This document shows, piece by piece, positions 36,740 through 39,538 of a stretch of DNA of 39,538 nt (positions within the stretch are counted from its first letter, which is position 1; every line of letters starts with the position of its first letter). Source of the DNA: JAZDOT01 sp043798355 (lineage in GTDB: Bacteria > Patescibacteriota > Gracilibacteria > Peribacterales > Peribacteraceae); assembly GCA_043798355.1 (NCBI GenBank), contig JAZDOT010000014.1:1-39538 (forward strand). The letters run 5' to 3'. The notes below the pieces were generated by a model. That model was given only the letters and a program-made list of their open reading frames with translations, was not told where the DNA came from and made no database searches. Both the position numbers and the translations under genes were made by a program.

Positions 36740-37594
36740 ATGTACAAAATTGTATTTCATACCAATACTGGTGGCATGCAACCATCTTCATCCTCTACCG
36801 GCGAACAGGCAGACATATGCGATATTGGCAGCAACTTCGGCGCTGCAGACATTGAGCAGGTATTTCAGGATACGGAAAGATTGGTTGCAGCACTCTTTTC
36901 GCCGGAGAGGCAGCAACGATGGCAGCGCCAGATTGCGCTTCAGCGTAGTGACCTCGAGTTTCCCGTAGGCACCATAGAACATTATCGCCAGCTTCTCTCT
37001 CAAGGACACAAATCCGGTGGAGAGTTGTTGTCTGATGCAAAGCGTGCATGGATGGGCAAGCAAATATCCGATCAGCGGGAGTGTGTCAGAAAAGGACTCG
37101 CGGAATTGCTTGCGAGGATGAGATATGAGGCGAAAGAAGGAGCCGTTCGGATCTCTCTGGAGCTTCCGGATGATCGAGGCTGTCAGTGGAATGTCTTGCC
37201 GGTTCCAAATGACCGCACGATCGATGAAGTATTGCAGGCAAGGCTTGCCGGTCTCCTCCGGACATTCGGATGGCCGGACGTTGGAGTGAAATTCGTGGTG
37301 ACACGCGATGCGGGAGGGGTACTGCTCGTCGCCCTTTTTGATCCTGAATGGCAACATGTGTACGTCGCAAACAAATATTTAAAGAGCGGTCACACACTCG
37401 AAGGGGCAGGCAAAATCAAGAAGGCGTCTCATGAGGAGGGGGACCCGGCGCATGTGTTTTTCGACTCTCGTACTTGTCGCGAGGACTATGGATTCGATCG
37501 GCCGGATGATCCCGTCTTCCGTGCAGAACTCCGTGCCACCATCGAGGAGGAGTGGACTCTGCTTGTGAAGAGAGCTTCAATGCCTCAAGCATGA
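36740..37594 (+). CDS. Uncharacterised protein coupled to array gene 8
   Basis: 284 residues; I do not recognise the family. It has a Ser-rich start, a helical Gln/Arg-rich middle (about 40-135) and a C-terminal beta-containing part with VRISLELPDDRGCQWNVLP, LRTFGWPDVGVKFVVTRDAGGVLLVALFD and THPAHVFFDS-like sequence. It has few Cys and no membrane helix. ATG 36740 is chosen; ATG 36776 is possible. Its TGA overlaps the array gene 8 ATG by 4 bp (ATGA), so the products are made together and may act together. It is divergent from TrmB2. Confidence 0.72.
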   Translation: MYKIVFHTNTGGMQPSSSSTGEQADICDIGSNFGAADIEQVFQDTERLVAALFSPERQQRWQRQIALQRSDLEFPVGTIEHYRQLLSQGHKSGGELLSDAKRAWMGKQISDQRECVRKGLAELLARMRYEAKEGAVRISLELPDDRGCQWNVLPVPNDRTIDEVLQARLAGLLRTFGWPDVGVKFVVTRDAGGVLLVALFDPEWQHVYVANKYLKSGHTLEGAGKIKKASHEEGDPAHVFFDSRTCREDYGFDRPDDPVFRAELRATIEEEWTLLVKRASMPQA

Positions 37595-39282
37595 CTGCCA
37601 CTCGCCGCTGTCCACAGTGCCAATCTTCCTTCGTCTTCTCGGACGGGGATCAAGCGTTCCTCGATCGGGTCGCACCCATGATTGCTGGGAAGATCATTCC
37701 TCTTCCTCCCCCCACGCTCTGCCCCGACTGCCGTCTGCAGCGTCGCCTCGCGCACCGCAATGAGAGGAATCTCTACCGGCGCAAGGACGACGCGACAGGA
37801 TCGATGATCATTGCGGGCTATCCAGCAGAGACGCCCTTCCCCGTCTACAATCCCACCTATTGGTGGGGCGATCGGTGGGATCCTCTCTTGTTCGGGATGG
37901 AAGTGGATCTGCGTCGATCATTCCTGAAGCAGTTCCAGTCGCTCCGCATGGCGGTTCCGCGGATGGCGTTTCAGCAGGAGCGTAACGAGAACAGCGAGTA
38001 CACGAACAACGTATCCAATTTGAAGGATTGCTACCTCCTCTTCTCCGCCGATTTCAACCGGAACTGTTCCTATGGAACGTGGATCGAGCACTGTAACGAT
38101 TGCATCGAAAATACGCAGCTCGTACGTTCGGAACAGGCGTACGAGTGTCTGTTCTGTCACAACGTCTACGCAATGATCATGGCGATTCTGTGTTCGCAGT
38201 GTCACAGTTCCGCTTTCCTCTTCGATTGCCGCGGCTGCAGCGATTGCTTTCTCTGCTGGAACCTGCGCGAGAAGCGCCACTACATCCGCAACGTGCAGTA
38301 CAGCGAGAAGGAGTACCGGCGGTTACGTGCGGATATCGACCTCTCATCTTTCAATGTCTATGCGCAGATGCACCGTGAATTTCTGGAGCACCTCTCCAGA
38401 GATGCGGTCCATCCTCCGGTTTGGAAGCGCGGTACCGTTCTGGACTCGACTGGCGACATGCTCTCGGATGCCGCACAGTGCAGGGATTGTTTTCAAGTGG
38501 TGGATGCCAAGGACTGCGCTCGGGTCTTCGGAGCTTTCCAGATCCGCGATATCCACGATGCGTGTTACATCAACGGCGAACTGGCGTACGAGGAATGTGA
38601 GTGTTTCCCGACGCCGATGCATTCCGCATTCAATCTGAATACGTATTCCGGGAGCAATCTCTACTACTGCGATCTCTGCATGAACAACTGTCAGGATTGC
38701 TTCGGGTGCATAGGCTTACGGCACGCGCGCCACTGCATCCTCAACAAGCAGTATTCCGAGGAAGAGTACGCGACTCTGCTGCCGAAGATCATCGATCGCA
38801 TGATGCGTGATGGCGAGTTTGGCGAGTTCCTGCCGGCCTCTCTTTCTTTGGTGAGCTACAACGAGAGCCAGGCAGGTGATCATTTCCCGCTGACGGAGGA
38901 GGAGGTGAAAAATCGGGGTTGGCAATGGTGGAGCCGGACGGAGGAGATTCCCGCCGTTCGTCGGACCATTGCGGCAGCCGAGCTGTCTGATGCCTTGGAT
39001 GCTGTTCCTGATGACATTCTCAACTGGGCGATCCGTTGCGAGTTCACGGGGCGCCCTTTCAAAATCATTCGTCAGGAACTCGCGTTTTATCGTCAGATGC
39101 GCCTCCCCATTCCGCGTCTGCACCCCGACGAGCGGCATCGGCGCCGCACCGCGCTCGGGAATCCTCGTCATCTCTGGAGCCGGAAGTGTGCAAAGTGCCA
39201 AAAAGCCATTGAGACGAGCTATTCACCAGAGAGGCCGGAGAGGGTGTATTGTGAATCATGCTATTTGGCGAAGGTGTACTGA
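37591..39282 (+). CDS. Multi-CxxC array protein 8 (separate, diverged copy)
   Basis: 563 residues with fewer Cys than the others (roughly 33). Module A starts CPQCQSSFVFSDGDQ, has LCPDCRLQRRLAHRNER, and KCD is changed to KDD. Module B ends LREKRHYIRNVQYSEKEY; B' ends LRHARHCILNKQYSEEEY. A' starts IRCEFTGRPFKIIRQEL and ends CESCYLAKVY. It shares the full A-B-B'-A' plan but is the most distant paralogue. It lies 2.9 kb from gene 7, behind its own coupled gene and TrmB regulator, so it may be a separate lineage rather than a recent tandem copy. Confidence 0.85.
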   Translation: MTATRRCPQCQSSFVFSDGDQAFLDRVAPMIAGKIIPLPPPTLCPDCRLQRRLAHRNERNLYRRKDDATGSMIIAGYPAETPFPVYNPTYWWGDRWDPLLFGMEVDLRRSFLKQFQSLRMAVPRMAFQQERNENSEYTNNVSNLKDCYLLFSADFNRNCSYGTWIEHCNDCIENTQLVRSEQAYECLFCHNVYAMIMAILCSQCHSSAFLFDCRGCSDCFLCWNLREKRHYIRNVQYSEKEYRRLRADIDLSSFNVYAQMHREFLEHLSRDAVHPPVWKRGTVLDSTGDMLSDAAQCRDCFQVVDAKDCARVFGAFQIRDIHDACYINGELAYEECECFPTPMHSAFNLNTYSGSNLYYCDLCMNNCQDCFGCIGLRHARHCILNKQYSEEEYATLLPKIIDRMMRDGEFGEFLPASLSLVSYNESQAGDHFPLTEEEVKNRGWQWWSRTEEIPAVRRTIAAAELSDALDAVPDDILNWAIRCEFTGRPFKIIRQELAFYRQMRLPIPRLHPDERHRRRTALGNPRHLWSRKCAKCQKAIETSYSPERPERVYCESCYLAKVY

Positions 39283-39312
39283 TAGGAACATTCAGGCCTC
39301 CATTACTTCCAC

Positions 39313-39400
39313 AGCATGATTCACCCTGAGCGACGACCCCTAGCGTGTCGAGGGGGAGGAGTCGAGGGGCGAGAAGTGTTATTTAAAAGAGGTGTATTGA
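39313..39400 (+). pseudogene. Second vestigial 3' end of an array gene after a dispersed repeat
   Basis: CACCCTGAGCGACGACC (from 39322) starts a copy of the dispersed element that ends GTCGAGGGGCGA near 39372. Then 39368-39400 reads GEKCYLKEVY and a stop, aligning with the last ten codons of the array proteins. AGCATGATTCAC (39313-39324) is an inverted copy of GTGAATCATGCT in the gene 8 3' end (39251-39262). Confidence 0.65.
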
Positions 39401-39422
39401 AGAATTTTTCCTCTCCCCCAGA

Positions 39423-39461
39423 CCCCTCCCCGCCCAACCCGCTTTCCCGCCCGGGGAGGGG
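39423..39461. repeat. G/C hairpin element at the window end
   Basis: CCCCTCCCC (39423-39431) and GGGGAGGGG (39453-39461) form a 9-bp stem, in the same style as the hairpins at 2416 and 10829. No gene is visible in 39401-39538. Confidence 0.6.
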
Positions 39462-39538
39462 GGCACGCTTTCCACATTGCATACTGAAGGGGGGATCCCC
39501 GTCCGGCTCGCTTATCCCCTAGGAGTGGAGCACTTCCT

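Noticed and set aside
21863..39282. Surface antigen-variation repertoire
   Set aside because: Conserved ends with a variable middle are suggestive, but no member has a signal peptide or membrane anchor, so surface exposure is not supported.
21863..39282. CRISPR or classical defence island
   Set aside because: There are no direct-repeat/spacer arrays, nucleases, helicases or reverse transcriptases; the hicBA and Doc modules alone do not make a defence system.
1..39538. TGA recoded as glycine (Gracilibacteria-type code)
   Set aside because: Many genes end precisely at TGA in ATGA/TGATG overlaps, and frames have no internal in-frame TGA at conserved Gly positions.
1..39538. tRNA or rRNA genes
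   Set aside because: The intergenic stretches were read for cloverleaf or conserved rRNA sequence and none was seen.

Overview
The window looks like part of a chromosome from an uncultured bacterium, most probably of the Candidate Phyla Radiation (Patescibacteria). The grounds are the small tightly packed genes, a short bL28, a lone GGQ release-factor-like protein, many family-4 glycosyltransferases and large cytosolic multi-CxxC proteins, a type I recall from such genomes but cannot search for here. Many genes end in TGA inside ATGA or TGATG overlaps, so TGA is a stop codon and the recoded Gracilibacteria/Absconditabacteria are excluded. GC content is mid to high 50s by eye, with AT-rich promoter islands.

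Region 1 (about 1-18.2 kb) is a cell-surface glycan locus. A tyrosine recombinase overlaps the first of three consecutive GT4 glycosyltransferases, followed by a GT2 enzyme. Mixed-strand genes come next: a DDD-motif putative transferase, a GT-C-like membrane protein, two SAM methyltransferases, an exostosin-like transferase, two more GT4 enzymes, a four-helix membrane protein and an SGNH-type esterase/acyltransferase. The region closes with a NodU/CmcH carbamoyltransferase, two small membrane partners (SxtJ-like and DUF5989) and a site-2 protease.

Region 2 (18.3-21.7 kb) holds rpmB (bL28), a lipoprotein, a Phd/Doc-like toxin-antitoxin pair with a perfect 18-bp operator palindrome, a GGQ peptidyl-tRNA hydrolase-like protein, a TrmB-family regulator and a bS23-type four-helix-bundle gene bracketed by AT-rich repeats.

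Region 3 (21.8-39.4 kb) is the notable part: eight large (549-570 aa) paralogous multi-CxxC proteins, all on the + strand. Seven are contiguous; the eighth lies 2.9 kb further on, behind an uncharacterised gene coupled to it. Two unrelated-looking hicBA modules sit on the opposite strand between genes 2/3 and 4/5, each divergent from the next array gene. Genes 3/4 and 5/6 are separated by polypyrimidine spacers of exactly 48 nt. Genes 1/2, 6/7 and gene 7/remnant are joined by TGATG. Two vestigial 3' ends of further copies remain. A TrmB-family regulator faces away from the array at each of its two promoter ends. Each protein has an A-B-B'-A' plan: zinc-ribbon-like modules at both ends that resemble each other, and two Cys-rich repeat modules in the middle that also resemble each other. 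Function is unknown.

Superimposed on everything is an unusual collection of short dispersed repeats: telomere-like CCCTAA tracts, CCCTGAGCG...AGTCGAAGGG elements, CTCACCCCC/GGGGGTGAG hairpins and others. Several have inserted in frame into glycosyltransferase and array genes. A degenerate REP-associated tyrosine transposase-like gene at 35.2-35.7 kb is a possible relic of a mobiliser.
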